From Nocardioidaceae bacterium (lineage in GTDB: Bacteria > Actinomycetota > Actinomycetes > Propionibacteriales > Nocardioidaceae): 64,000 nt of DNA. Below the pieces are notes generated by a model. That model did not search any database and had not been told where the DNA came from. It saw only the letters and a list, made by a program, of their open reading frames with translations. Location: assembly GCA_020636935.1 (NCBI GenBank), contig JACJWW010000006.1:1-64000 (forward strand), read 5' to 3'. Shown here one piece after another: positions 43,401 to 53,038 of the stretch. Numbering within the stretch: position 1 is the first letter of the stretch; each line of letters starts with the position of its first letter. Made by a program: the position numbers and the translations under genes.

Positions 43401-44318
43401 GTGATGAGCACGATCTCAAGACGGATTCTCGCCTCTGTCACCATGGTCGCCTTTGGCGTTGGGCTCGTGGCCTGCGGGCCACCTGCAAAGAAGAAGGCCG
43501 ATCCGCCGCGGCCCGCACAAAATGGTGCGCAGCTCAAGATCAAGAACATCCGCTATGTCGCACTCGGCGACTCATTCACCGCCGCACCACTGGTCTCAGC
43601 TGCTCAGCAATATGACCAGTGCATGCGCTCTCAGGAGAACTACCCGAGCCAGGTCGCCGCGGCCCTTCAGGTGAAGTCCTTCACCGACATGAGTTGTGCT
43701 GGAGCCCAGACCAAGCACTTCTTGGAGAATCAATATCCCGAGGTCCCTGCGCAATTCAGCGGGCTCACTCCCAGGACCAATCTGGTCACGGTGAGCATGG
43801 GTGGCAATGACTTCGGCATGTACGGCACCTTGGTCGGACAATGCGCCTTCATGAAGGGGCTCGACCCCAGCGGAGCCCCATGCCGCACCGCACTCGAGAT
43901 GGGGGCCTCTGAAACCAAGGGTTTTCGGGGACACATCCGCACCATCGAGGACCGGCTCGTGCAGGCGATTGCCCAGATCCGGAAGCGTTCACCACGAGCA
44001 AAGGTGATCGTGGTGGGTTATCCACAGATGGTGCCCAAGGCAGGCACCTGCCCCACCCTGCCGCTGGCTACCGGTGACTACGCCTATGTGCACTGGATGA
44101 ACCAACTCCTCGATGGGGCCTTGCGCAAAGCCGCAACCCGGGCAAACGCCACGTTCGTTGACATCTACACCCCGAGTCTGCGGCACACCATCTGCAGCAA
44201 GGTCCCGTGGATCAATGGCAATCAAGGCAAACCCAATGCCCTGGTCTTCCACCCATTCCTCAATGAGCAGACCGCAATCGCCAAACTCGTTGAGAGCAAG
44301 GTGCGCCAGGCTCATTGA
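43401..44318 (+). CDS. lipoprotein SGNH/GDSL hydrolase (esterase/lipase-like)
   Basis: About 305 residues with a lipoprotein signal (GVGLVACG). Block I is YVALGDSFTAAPL with the catalytic serine, block III is SMGGNDFG, and the C-terminal histidine lies in VFHPFLNEQ. This matches the secreted SGNH esterases of actinobacteria (relatives act on lipids or sialic-acid esters). Several cysteines suggest disulfides. The GTG at 43401 is chosen for its leaderless spacing; ATG at 43404 is equally possible. The stop codon sits in a palindrome that is copied in tandem downstream. Confidence 0.88.
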   Translation: MMSTISRRILASVTMVAFGVGLVACGPPAKKKADPPRPAQNGAQLKIKNIRYVALGDSFTAAPLVSAAQQYDQCMRSQENYPSQVAAALQVKSFTDMSCAGAQTKHFLENQYPEVPAQFSGLTPRTNLVTVSMGGNDFGMYGTLVGQCAFMKGLDPSGAPCRTALEMGASETKGFRGHIRTIEDRLVQAIAQIRKRSPRAKVIVVGYPQMVPKAGTCPTLPLATGDYAYVHWMNQLLDGALRKAATRANATFVDIYTPSLRHTICSKVPWINGNQGKPNALVFHPFLNEQTAIAKLVESKVRQAH

Positions 44319-44375
44319 GCGCAACGCACCAGGCTCATTGAGCGCAACGCACCAGGCTCATTGAGCTCAACGCGC
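44307..44375. repeat. three tandem 23-base repeats containing the stop codon of the SGNH gene
   Basis: The unit begins CAGGCTCATTGAGC and is repeated at 44307, 44330 and 44353, the third with two changes. Each holds the palindrome GCTCA-T-TGAGC, whose TGA is the real stop codon in the first copy. The array lies between convergent SGNH and ligA genes and may act as a terminator. Confidence 0.85.
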
Positions 44376-44397
44376 CAGGGCGGCTAGCTGGTCGAGG

Positions 44398-46479
44398 CTA
44401 TTGGGGCCCTGACTCCAGCAATTCTTTGAAGGCATCCTCATCGAGGATGGGGAGCCCGAGTTGCTCAGCCTTGTCGGCCTTGGAGCCTGGACTGGCACCG
44501 ACCACGACATAGTCGGTCTTCTTCGAAACCGACGAAGACACCTTGCCGCCTCTGGAGATGATGGCCTCCTTCACCGAGTCTCGGGTGAAGGAGTTGAGCG
44601 AGCCGGTCACCACCAAGGTGAGTCCGGCCAGGGTCTGCTCGCCGAGATCAAGCTGATCATCGGCCATCCGGACTCCAGCGGCAGCCCACTTGTCGACGAT
44701 CTCGTTGTGCCACTCCCCCTCGGCTCCGGTGAACCACTCGATCACCGAGTCAGCGATCGTTTGGCCAACGCCCTCGACTTCGGCCAACTGCGCCGCTGTG
44801 GCCGTGCGGATCTTGTCCATGGCCCCAAACTCGCCTGCCAAGGCGCGAGCAGCAGTGGGGCCGACATGCCTGATCGAGAGTGCGACGAGCACCCGCCAAA
44901 GTGGCTGTTGCTTAGCGGCCTGCAGATTGACCAAGAGCTTGGCACCATTCTCCGACAACTGCGGCCCATCTTCACCCGCCTTGGGCAGCCTGGTGAACAA
45001 GCTCGTGAGCAGCAACTGCTCCTGGGTCAGCGCGAAGATGTCTGCCTCATTGTTGATCACACCTGCTCCCAAGAGCGCAACGGCCGCTTCGAACCCGAGG
45101 CCTTCGATGTCGAAGGCGCCTCTACTGCACACATGGAAGACCCGCTCGCGCACCTGGGCCGGGCAGGCCCGATGGTTTGGGCAACGCAGGTCCTTGTCAC
45201 CTTCCTTCTGCTCGACCAACTCCGTGCCGCACTCAGGGCAGTGTGTGGGCATCTCCCACTCGGGCAGTCCATCTGGTCGCAGGGCCAGCACCGGCCCGAG
45301 GACCTCCGGGATGACATCGCCGGCCTTGCGCAAGATCACTGTGTCACCTGGCCGCACGTCTTTGCGGCGTACTTCATGAGCGTTGTGCAGGGTCGCCTGC
45401 TCCACAGTGGAGCCAGCAACCCTCGTGGGCTCCATCACGGCGTACGGCGTCACGCGGCCGGTGCGCCCGGTGTTGACCCGAATGTCGATGAGTTTGGCAT
45501 TGACCTGCTGCGGAGGATATTTGTAGGCAATCGCCCAGCGTGGAGCCCTTGATGTGGAGCCGAGGCGGCGCTGCAAGTCAATCTCATCAACCTTCACCAC
45601 CACACCGTCGATCTCGTGGCGTACGTCGTAGCGATGCTCGCCGTAATAGGCGATATATGCATCGACCTCGGAGATCGAGGAGACCACCCGGACCAGATCA
45701 CTCGTTGGCAAACCCCACTCACGCAAGGCTGCATAGGCCTGTGACTGGGTCTTGGGTTCGAAACCCTCGCGGGCGCCAACACCATGACAAACCATGTCCA
45801 AGGGGCGGCTGGCAGTCACGGAGGGATCCTTCTGCCGGAGCGATCCGGCAGCAGAATTGCGTGGATTGGCGAAAATGGGCAAACCGGCATCGGCGCGGGA
45901 TTGGTTCAGCAACTCAAAATCGGCCACTGGCAAAAAGACCTCACCGCGCACCTCCACCAGCTTCGGCACCGGATGCTGGTCATTGGGTCGAAGTTTATGT
46001 GGGATCGACTTGATCGTCTTGACATTGGCTGTGACATCTTCTCCCGTGCGGCCATCACCGCGGGTCAGTGCTCGGACCAGTCGACCTTCCTCATAGAGGA
46101 TGTTGATCGCCAGACCGTCCACCTTCACCTCGCAGAGAAACTCATTGCGCTCCACACCTTCGCGGCGAATGCGTTGCTCCCAGGCCGCCAACTCCTGTTG
46201 GGAAAAGGCATTGTCCAGGCTCTCCATGCGCTGCAGATGGTCGATCGAGACAAACCCCTTGGTGACCACTCCCCCGACCCGTTGAGTCGGGGATTCGGGG
46301 CTGACCAACTCCGGAAATGCCTCCTCCAGCGCTTTGAGCTGACCGATCAAATCGTCGTACTCCGCATCTGAGATCGAGGGATCGTCAGCACCGTAGTAGA
46401 GACGATTGGCTTCTTCGACCTGCTCGCTCAACTCACGATGCCGGGCAAGGGCTTGGGAAATCTCGGTCACGGACACCAT
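44398..46479 (-). CDS. ligA: NAD-dependent DNA ligase
   Basis: LigA seals nicks with NAD in replication and repair. In order: adenylation domain with lysine in CEVKVDGLA, OB fold, zinc finger CPECG...CPNHRACPAQ, helix-hairpin-helix repeats and a C-terminal BRCT domain (LAGLTLVVTGSLNSFTRD). The ATG at 46477-46479 gives 693 residues and begins at the family start MVSVTEISQAL; the frame is open to 46608. It is divergent from an alpha/beta hydrolase gene only 37 bases away. Confidence 0.96.
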   Translation of the reverse strand: MVSVTEISQALARHRELSEQVEEANRLYYGADDPSISDAEYDDLIGQLKALEEAFPELVSPESPTQRVGGVVTKGFVSIDHLQRMESLDNAFSQQELAAWEQRIRREGVERNEFLCEVKVDGLAINILYEEGRLVRALTRGDGRTGEDVTANVKTIKSIPHKLRPNDQHPVPKLVEVRGEVFLPVADFELLNQSRADAGLPIFANPRNSAAGSLRQKDPSVTASRPLDMVCHGVGAREGFEPKTQSQAYAALREWGLPTSDLVRVVSSISEVDAYIAYYGEHRYDVRHEIDGVVVKVDEIDLQRRLGSTSRAPRWAIAYKYPPQQVNAKLIDIRVNTGRTGRVTPYAVMEPTRVAGSTVEQATLHNAHEVRRKDVRPGDTVILRKAGDVIPEVLGPVLALRPDGLPEWEMPTHCPECGTELVEQKEGDKDLRCPNHRACPAQVRERVFHVCSRGAFDIEGLGFEAAVALLGAGVINNEADIFALTQEQLLLTSLFTRLPKAGEDGPQLSENGAKLLVNLQAAKQQPLWRVLVALSIRHVGPTAARALAGEFGAMDKIRTATAAQLAEVEGVGQTIADSVIEWFTGAEGEWHNEIVDKWAAAGVRMADDQLDLGEQTLAGLTLVVTGSLNSFTRDSVKEAIISRGGKVSSSVSKKTDYVVVGASPGSKADKAEQLGLPILDEDAFKELLESGPQ

Positions 46480-46516
46480 CTTGCCCTCTCTGGGGAGCCC
46501 GAGGTTGGATGCACCC

Positions 46517-47158
46517 ATGGCAGCACCAGGAGCTCCGTCTCTGCGACGTCGTGACCCCGCTGGTACGACGCGTGGCGTCGTACTCATGCTGCACGGAGGG
46601 GCGGTCACCGGGATGCGCCCGGTTGATCGTAGATCTGGGGCCTATCAGCGCAGTGGCGTGATGCGAAACTCAATCACCCAGGCCCTGGTGAGCCAAGGTT
46701 GGGCCGTTGATCTATTGCGGTTCTCAGTCAAGGGCTGGAATGAAGCCCCCGACGCGCTGCCGGCTCCTGTGCAGGACGCCAGGTGGGCGCTCGCCCAGAT
46801 CCGGTCTTTGTACGGGGCGCTCCCAATAGTGCTGATCGGGCACTCAATGGGTGGTCGCACTGCCCTCCACGTAGGCGATGATCCGAGTGTCGCCGGGGTC
46901 GTCGCGTTGGCTCCATGGTGTGAGCGCACGGACCCGGTGGAAGCACTCCAAGGCAAGCCCTTGATCGCGCTACACGGACAACTCGACAAGGTGACCAATC
47001 CGAAGTACACCAAGAAGATGGTCGAGCGGGCACAGGCTGCTGGGGTCGACGCACGCTTCGTCGACATGGGGCCGGTCGGGCACTACATGATCCGACAAGC
47101 TGGCCACTGGAATCAACAGACCATCAGAGCCGTCCAGGACGTGATCGCCGCGCTCTGA
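46517..47158 (+). CDS. alpha/beta hydrolase
   Basis: The 213-residue protein has the oxyanion strand VLMLHGGA, nucleophile elbow GHSMGGRT, an acid in HGQLDKVTNP and histidine in MGPVGHYM. No signal peptide is seen. It resembles small dienelactone hydrolase-like or esterase proteins; the substrate is unknown. The start ATG at 46517 is preceded by TTGGAT, with no ribosome site. Confidence 0.82.
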   Translation: MAAPGAPSLRRRDPAGTTRGVVLMLHGGAVTGMRPVDRRSGAYQRSGVMRNSITQALVSQGWAVDLLRFSVKGWNEAPDALPAPVQDARWALAQIRSLYGALPIVLIGHSMGGRTALHVGDDPSVAGVVALAPWCERTDPVEALQGKPLIALHGQLDKVTNPKYTKKMVERAQAAGVDARFVDMGPVGHYMIRQAGHWNQQTIRAVQDVIAAL

Positions 47159-47171
47159 TCGGCTGGCTCGC

Positions 47172-48050
47172 TCACTCGCGACGGAGTCGCTGACTCAGGT
47201 CTTTGAGCTCGTTGTGCTCCTTGGGGCTGAGAGATTCCAAACCACCGCTGGAGATCTTGTCGAGGAGTTCGTCAAGGCGGGCCACATCGGCTTGGTGTTG
47301 TTTCATCTCTTCCTGCCAGGGCCCTGTCAACACTTGGGAGGCCTGCTTGCGAGCCTTGCGGCTCTGCTTCTTCGGCCGCGGGGCAGGTCGCTGCCTTGAC
47401 TTGCGTCGTACTGCCAGATTTGGCAACCACTGCAGGTGAGTCAACAAACCCATGGATCGGGCAACGATGGCCAGCACGGCCCAGCACGCCGCCATGAAGA
47501 CAATCGTCAGCAGAGCTCTGGCCGCGATCAGTTGCAGGGTGCTGATCGCGACCACGACCAAGACACCCGCCCAAGCAGGGAAGGAAACCTCGGTAAACGG
47601 GATCCCGAAGCGTAGTTGTGGGTTGTCGGCGACATAGAGCAAGATGACCGCGTAGTACAAGACGCTGATGCCAGCCAAGACAGGCTCACCCGTGCCGACG
47701 AGTCCAAAGGCAAAGGCCAAGACTGTGTGCACGAGCCAAGCCCAACCCAAGTACCGAAGCATTCCGGCCCGGCCGAGGGTCTCCTCCAGGCGGCTGCCGA
47801 AGTACCAGAAGAAGAACAACCCGAGCACGGGCCAAAATCCGATCGGATTGGCCAAGGGCCAAGTGAGGGCTCGGACAGGCAGAAGGGTGGCATCGCCGGC
47901 AAACAGGAGCCGGAGCACCAACATCGGCACAATGGCATTGACCACCATCGAGATGACCGCAATGGCGGTCACCAGGACCGTCGTGGTTACATCAATCTGC
48001 CCGACACGAAACCATGCCGATGAGTGGGGAATATTCTTTGGCCATGGCAC
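47172..48050 (-). CDS. rhomboid-like membrane protein, probably not a protease
   Basis: A 292-residue protein with about six helices and a basic cytosolic tail. The fold looks rhomboid-like (WYFGSRLEETLGRAGMLRYLGW as the loop-1 equivalent with WR-type motif absent). The expected GxSG is replaced by LAGISVLYYAVILL, without a clear catalytic serine/histidine pair. The C-terminal RLDELLDKISSGGLESLSPKE is the tail often found in actinobacterial rhomboid-family proteins. It may be a pseudoprotease. The GTG start has TAACCT six bases upstream. Confidence 0.75.
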   Translation of the reverse strand: MPWPKNIPHSSAWFRVGQIDVTTTVLVTAIAVISMVVNAIVPMLVLRLLFAGDATLLPVRALTWPLANPIGFWPVLGLFFFWYFGSRLEETLGRAGMLRYLGWAWLVHTVLAFAFGLVGTGEPVLAGISVLYYAVILLYVADNPQLRFGIPFTEVSFPAWAGVLVVVAISTLQLIAARALLTIVFMAACWAVLAIVARSMGLLTHLQWLPNLAVRRKSRQRPAPRPKKQSRKARKQASQVLTGPWQEEMKQHQADVARLDELLDKISSGGLESLSPKEHNELKDLSQRLRRE

Positions 48051-48056
48051 GGTTGC

Positions 48057-48062
48057 AGGTTA
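48057..48062 (-). promoter_or_regulatory. -10 hexamer of a leaderless promoter
   Basis: TAACCT on the minus strand, six bases before the GTG of the rhomboid-like gene. Confidence 0.5.
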
Positions 48063-48099
48063 GCCAATCCGACCAATCCACTCCAGCACCAGGAGCCTC

Positions 48100-49749
48100 A
48101 TGAGCGCGAACGACCACGTCAGCACATCTGCGAAAACGAAGGCTGGCAAGCAGCCTGGGCAACACCTTGGCTGGGCTCTGGTGCTGATCAGCGTCGCTCA
48201 GTTGATGGTCGTGCTCGACGGCACGATCACCAATATTGCGCTCCCCTTCATTGGCCATGACCTTGGGATAGACAACGCCAATCTTCAGTGGATCGTCACC
48301 GGTTATGCCCTCGCTTTTGGAGGCTTCTTGCTGCTTGGCGGGCGCTTGGGTGACCTGTACGGGCGCCGCAAGGTATTCATGGCCGGTGTAGCACTCTTCG
48401 CGATCGCATCGGGCTTGGGCGGATTTGCCCAGAACGAGGCCATGCTCCTGGCCTCGCGAGGCCTTCAAGGCTTGGCCGCCGCCATGGCCTCCCCCACTGC
48501 ACTGGCCCTGATCACCACCACATTCCCCGCAGGGGCCCAGCGCAATCGCGCCATGTCGGTATACGCGATGATGTCCGGCGTCGGTGGGGCCGTGGGGCTC
48601 CTGCTCGGCGGATATCTGACCGGGATCACACCCACTCTCTTCGGCACCGAGGTTGATGGCTGGCGACTGACCTTCCTGATAAATGTGCCCATTGGTCTCA
48701 TGGCTGCCTACCTGGCCCCCAAGGTGCTCGCCGAGTCGGATACGCATCCGGGAGAACTCGATCTGCCCGGAGCCATCGCAGGCACCTCCGGACTGATCGC
48801 CCTGGTTTACGGCATCACCAGGGCAGGAGATCAGCAATATGGCTGGGGTGACCTGTGGACCCTGATCTTCTTGTTCGGTGGAGTCGCACTCTTGGCTGGA
48901 TTCATCCTGATCGAGCGTCACGTGGAGCACCCACTCATGCCCTTCCGGATTTTGGCTGACCGGACCCGCGGTACCTCATTCATCGCGATGATGATGGTGC
49001 CCGCAGCGATGTTCGCGATGTTCTTCTTCTTGTCCTTGCTCATCCAAGATGTGATGGGCTATTCCCCGTTGCGCGCTGGCGTTGCCTTCCTTCCCTTCAC
49101 ATTCGGCATGATCGCCGGAGCCCTGACGTCATCAAGACTCGTGACCCGGATGGATCCCAGAGTGATCGCAGGCACGGGCACCGCTCTGGCGGGCCTGGCT
49201 CTCTTGTTGTATTCAACAATCAGCGTCGATGACTCACCCGCCAACCTGATCAAGGTCGCGCAGAGCACAGATGCCTACATGGGAGACTCGATCAACTACT
49301 GGGTCCACCTGTTTGGCGTGATCATCTTGATGTCTTTCGGCATGGGTCTGACCTTCGTGCCGCTCACGCTCTGTGCGGTGCACGGCATCGGCGAGCGAGA
49401 CTCCGGCATCGGCTCCGGCGTGCTCAACACGATGCAGCAGATCGGTGGCGCCCTCGGCTTGGCCACCTTGTCGACCGTGGCGGTGCACTTCACCCAAGAC
49501 AAGGCCACAGCACTCGGGGAAGCAGTCAAGAACGCCGTACCAGCTGGGGCACCCGCACCGACCGAGCAGATGACTCACCGACTCCAAGACCTGATCGGGC
49601 AAGCGGCCTTCACCGAAGGGGCCAGCCACGCCTTCCTGACCGGCGCCTTCATGGTCTGGGCCGCATCCTTGGTGGTCTGGATCTTCTTGAACGTCAAGCA
49701 TGAGGAATTGGCCCAGGACGGGCCTCCCGAAGGAGTCCACCTGGGCTAG
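48100..49749 (+). CDS. DHA2-type MFS drug/proton antiporter
   Basis: The 549-residue protein has about 14 helices and DHA2 (EmrB/QacA) motifs: LDGTITNIALPFIGHDLG and GGRLGDLYGRRKVF, with motif C near GVGGAVGLLLGG. An AGGAG ribosome site lies four bases before the ATG. It is followed by a large MMPL transporter. Multidrug or lipid export is typical; the actual substrate is unknown. Confidence 0.93.
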   Translation: MSANDHVSTSAKTKAGKQPGQHLGWALVLISVAQLMVVLDGTITNIALPFIGHDLGIDNANLQWIVTGYALAFGGFLLLGGRLGDLYGRRKVFMAGVALFAIASGLGGFAQNEAMLLASRGLQGLAAAMASPTALALITTTFPAGAQRNRAMSVYAMMSGVGGAVGLLLGGYLTGITPTLFGTEVDGWRLTFLINVPIGLMAAYLAPKVLAESDTHPGELDLPGAIAGTSGLIALVYGITRAGDQQYGWGDLWTLIFLFGGVALLAGFILIERHVEHPLMPFRILADRTRGTSFIAMMMVPAAMFAMFFFLSLLIQDVMGYSPLRAGVAFLPFTFGMIAGALTSSRLVTRMDPRVIAGTGTALAGLALLLYSTISVDDSPANLIKVAQSTDAYMGDSINYWVHLFGVIILMSFGMGLTFVPLTLCAVHGIGERDSGIGSGVLNTMQQIGGALGLATLSTVAVHFTQDKATALGEAVKNAVPAGAPAPTEQMTHRLQDLIGQAAFTEGASHAFLTGAFMVWAASLVVWIFLNVKHEELAQDGPPEGVHLG

Positions 49750-49800
49750 CCCATGTGCTTGGCATAACCCAGCCCAAGAGGCCTCGTTTGTCGTTTAGTT

Positions 49801-49821
49801 GGGCAGCATTGGGTGCTGCCC
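49801..49821. repeat. perfect eight-base stem-loop before the MMPL gene
   Basis: GGGCAGCA at 49801-49808 and TGCTGCCC at 49814-49821 flank five bases. It lies 46 bases before the MMPL start. It could be an operator dyad or a terminator without a T-run. Confidence 0.55.
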
Positions 49822-49867
49822 GATATCGTGGAGCGACAATTCCCGTGCACCTAATGGAGGAGGACGG

Positions 49868-52800
49868 TTGCACGACGACAACCGGGTAGCAGCATTCCTA
49901 GGCGGAGTATCACGTCTAGTTATCAAGGCACCCGTAATGGTCCTGGTCGGCTGGCTCGTAGCTGCTGTGGCGCTCACGATCTTCCCGCCCAGCCTCGAGC
50001 AGGTCGTCCTCAAGACCTCCACGCCGCTGCTTCCCGTCACTGCTCCCAGCAGCCAAGCATTCAAGGTGATGGATCGGGAGTTTGGAAGCGGCCGCACCAA
50101 GGCCTTCACCTTCGTCGTACTCATCAACAAGGGCGGTCTGACCGAGGTAGATGAACAGACCTACAAAGACCTCGTCGAAACCCTCAAGGCCCACCCCGAG
50201 CATGTAGCTGCTGTGCAGGACTTCCTGCAAAGCGATCAGTTGAAGGCAGTCTTCACCAGCAAAGACGGCCAAGCGATCTATCTACCTGTCGGCATCACAG
50301 CTGAGGCTGGCACCCCCAAGGCGAATGCACAGGTCCATTGGCTGCAAGAGCAGCTGAAGAAGACCCCGCATTCAAGTCAGACCGAGCTCGGGGTCACTGG
50401 CGCTCCGGTGATCCTCGCTGATCTGACCCACACCCTCAACCAAGCTGCACACACCACGACCATCGTCACTCTGGTCTTGCTGCTGGTCGTGCTCTTCGTC
50501 ATCTATCGAAAACCGCTGACGATGCTATTGCCCATCGTGGTGATCGGAGTCTCTCTCCAGGTCACCAAGGGCGTCTTGTCATTGGTTGGCCTACAGGGCT
50601 TCCCGGTCTCGTCGTACACCAGCAATTTCGTGATCGCCATCTGTCTTGGCGCCGGCACTGACTACTGCTTGTTCTTGATCAGCCGCTTCCGTGAGAACTA
50701 CCGAGACGCGGGCGGCGATCCCTCGGCAATCGGAAGCTCAATCACCAACGCCATGCAGCGTGTAGGACCTGCCGTGTTGGCGTCATCACTGACCGTGATG
50801 CTGGCATCGATCTGCATGTCCTTGACCCAACTGTCGTTGTTCTCGACCACTGGGCCAGGCATGGCCATCTGTGTCGCCATCACAGTCACGGTGTCATTGA
50901 CCTTGGGTCCCGCACTCCTGAAACTCTCCGGAGCACGCATCGGACCCGCCAGCCCAGTCAACAGCAACTCGCGTTGGTATCGCACGGGACGCTCAGTAGC
51001 CAACAATCCAAAGCGGGCCCTGATCATGGGCCTGACCCCAATCTTGTTGCTGATCGTCTTGGTGCCGACGATGAGTTTGACCTTCCACGGCAAGGGCGCC
51101 GACGCCTCTGGGGTGCAAGAGAGCCCGTTGCTGGCGAAGATGGTCAAGCACTTCCCTCAGGCAGCAGCCAGCCCTGACTACGTGATCATCAAGACCGAGA
51201 AGGATCTTGGGGCTACCAGCAATCTCAATGCCATCCACAGCATCAGCCAGGCTATGGAGAAGACACCTGGTGTGGAAAAGGTCTACAGCATCACCCAACC
51301 GACTGGCGAGCCCATTGAGGCTGCGAAGATCTCCAACCAACTTCAGTCGCTCAACGACCAGTTCGGCGATGCGAGCGAAGGCATCAAACTCGCCGGACCG
51401 CAACTGGAGATGGTGCAAAAGGCCGCCAAGGAACTCGGCCCGGGCTTTGACCAATTGGCCTCATCCGCAGCTCAAGGAGCCGCCTCGGTCGGTGCAATCA
51501 CAAGCAGCTTGGGAGAGCTGAAGGGCGGCTTGGACGGCGCATCCACCCGGGTCGGCTCCACGGCTGACAGCGTGCGGAATCTCTCGACACTGATGGCCAC
51601 CACTGCGATCATCCTGCAGAACGCACACGACAATGTGCAGGAGACTGTGCAGGGGCTCGACATCATCGTGCGCGATCTGGACAACAGTTGGGGTTGTTCA
51701 CAAGACCAAACCTGCACCGATGCCCGCGATGCCCTACGCCAACTGCAGAAGACCCAGAGCGGGGCACTGGAGCCGGGCCTGCGCAATGGTGCCCGAGCCG
51801 CGCGCAATATCGCCGAGAACACCGATGATCTGTCCGGACAACTCGATGACCTGAAGAAGAGCCTCGACCAAGCCCGCTCGGGACTGGCCAATCTGACCAG
51901 CTCCACCGCTAGCCTCCAAGGCAATCTCGACCAAGCCGCCGACGCAAGCGGCAAGATCGCCGAGGGCGCCAACCAGGCCGGCGACTTGGGCAACTTCCTC
52001 GACAAGCTCCACGAACTCCTCGCTGGCATCGGCAAGGCCCGAAGCTTCATCTCTGCAGCGGGAGGCGAGAAGGGCCCGATCTCCTCTGGCTTCTACCTCC
52101 CCAGCACAGCGCTGAACGACCCTCGCCTGGAAGTGGCCCGTGTCAACTTCTTGAACCCTGAGCTCAATGCCGCCCGGATCCAATTGGTGCCAACTCAAGA
52201 GCCCGGCAACTCGCCCAGCAAACGCTACGAAGCCATCGTCAAACAAGCGAAGGCCGCAGTAGCCAACTCCGCGCTCAAGGGATCTGACATCTACATCGCA
52301 GGTCCCGCCGCGATGGAGCATGACCTCGGCACCTATTCCCGAGATGACGGCATCGTGGTGGCGATCGCGGCCATGCTGGTGATCCTGCTGGTGCTCATGT
52401 TCAGCCTGCGAGCACTTGCCGCGCCGCTGTACCTGTTGCTCGCCGTGGTGATCTCGTCCTTGGCTGCAATGGGCTTCACCGTGTTGTTCTGGCAATACCT
52501 ACTCGGCACTCCGATCCACTTCACGGTGCCGGCCATGGTCTTCGTCGTACTCGTAGCTGTCGGCGCCGACTACAACCTGATCTTGATGTCACGCCTGCGT
52601 GAAGATGGCATCCACGTGGACAAGCACTCCGTGGCTGAGGCTGTGGGAGTCACCGGACCAGTGATCTCCTCTGCCGGCATCATCTTCGCGGCCACCTTCT
52701 TGGCCTTGGTCACTTCTCCGGTATTGGCAGTGCAGCAGATCGGCTTCGGCATCGCTGCTGGGTTGATGTTGGACACCTTCGTGGTGCGCGGCGTGATCGT

Positions 52801-53038
52801 GCCCGCAGTTGCCTCCACCCTTGGACCCAACAACTGGTGGCCATTCAAGGATGCGGCCGCCAAGGTTGCCGCCCCCAAGCGGGCCAAGAAGCGTCGCCCC
52901 ACGGCCATGAAGCCTGGCTATGCGCCAACCTCTTGGGCCGCAGAGTGGATGGCTCCCAATGACGACGAGAGCTCAGCTGCGCCAGACGACGACAGTCCCG
53001 ACGCAGACAGACCGCACGCCGGAGTGAGCACCAAGTAG
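49868..53038 (+). CDS. MMPL-family RND transporter
   Basis: The TTG at 49868 has a GGAGGAGG site four bases upstream, which decides the start, and gives 1056 residues. There is one N-terminal helix, two MMPL membrane blocks (residues about 180-370 and 840-1010) and a large central extracellular region with helical segments. The C-terminal tail is acidic. Relatives export lipids or siderophores in actinobacteria. The last 121 bases overlap the convergent MetE-like gene. Confidence 0.93.
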   Translation: MHDDNRVAAFLGGVSRLVIKAPVMVLVGWLVAAVALTIFPPSLEQVVLKTSTPLLPVTAPSSQAFKVMDREFGSGRTKAFTFVVLINKGGLTEVDEQTYKDLVETLKAHPEHVAAVQDFLQSDQLKAVFTSKDGQAIYLPVGITAEAGTPKANAQVHWLQEQLKKTPHSSQTELGVTGAPVILADLTHTLNQAAHTTTIVTLVLLLVVLFVIYRKPLTMLLPIVVIGVSLQVTKGVLSLVGLQGFPVSSYTSNFVIAICLGAGTDYCLFLISRFRENYRDAGGDPSAIGSSITNAMQRVGPAVLASSLTVMLASICMSLTQLSLFSTTGPGMAICVAITVTVSLTLGPALLKLSGARIGPASPVNSNSRWYRTGRSVANNPKRALIMGLTPILLLIVLVPTMSLTFHGKGADASGVQESPLLAKMVKHFPQAAASPDYVIIKTEKDLGATSNLNAIHSISQAMEKTPGVEKVYSITQPTGEPIEAAKISNQLQSLNDQFGDASEGIKLAGPQLEMVQKAAKELGPGFDQLASSAAQGAASVGAITSSLGELKGGLDGASTRVGSTADSVRNLSTLMATTAIILQNAHDNVQETVQGLDIIVRDLDNSWGCSQDQTCTDARDALRQLQKTQSGALEPGLRNGARAARNIAENTDDLSGQLDDLKKSLDQARSGLANLTSSTASLQGNLDQAADASGKIAEGANQAGDLGNFLDKLHELLAGIGKARSFISAAGGEKGPISSGFYLPSTALNDPRLEVARVNFLNPELNAARIQLVPTQEPGNSPSKRYEAIVKQAKAAVANSALKGSDIYIAGPAAMEHDLGTYSRDDGIVVAIAAMLVILLVLMFSLRALAAPLYLLLAVVISSLAAMGFTVLFWQYLLGTPIHFTVPAMVFVVLVAVGADYNLILMSRLREDGIHVDKHSVAEAVGVTGPVISSAGIIFAATFLALVTSPVLAVQQIGFGIAAGLMLDTFVVRGVIVPAVASTLGPNNWWPFKDAAAKVAAPKRAKKRRPTAMKPGYAPTSWAAEWMAPNDDESSAAPDDDSPDADRPHAGVSTK

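Noticed and set aside
47992..48930. Open frame of 312 codons on the minus strand
   Set aside because: It is antisense to the DHA2 transporter and rich in Gln, Glu, Gly and His with no domain signal.
49799..49867. Earlier start of the MMPL gene at 49799
   Set aside because: The frame is open, but the strong GGAGGAGG site precedes the TTG at 49868, and the extra segment is hydrophilic and covers a hairpin.
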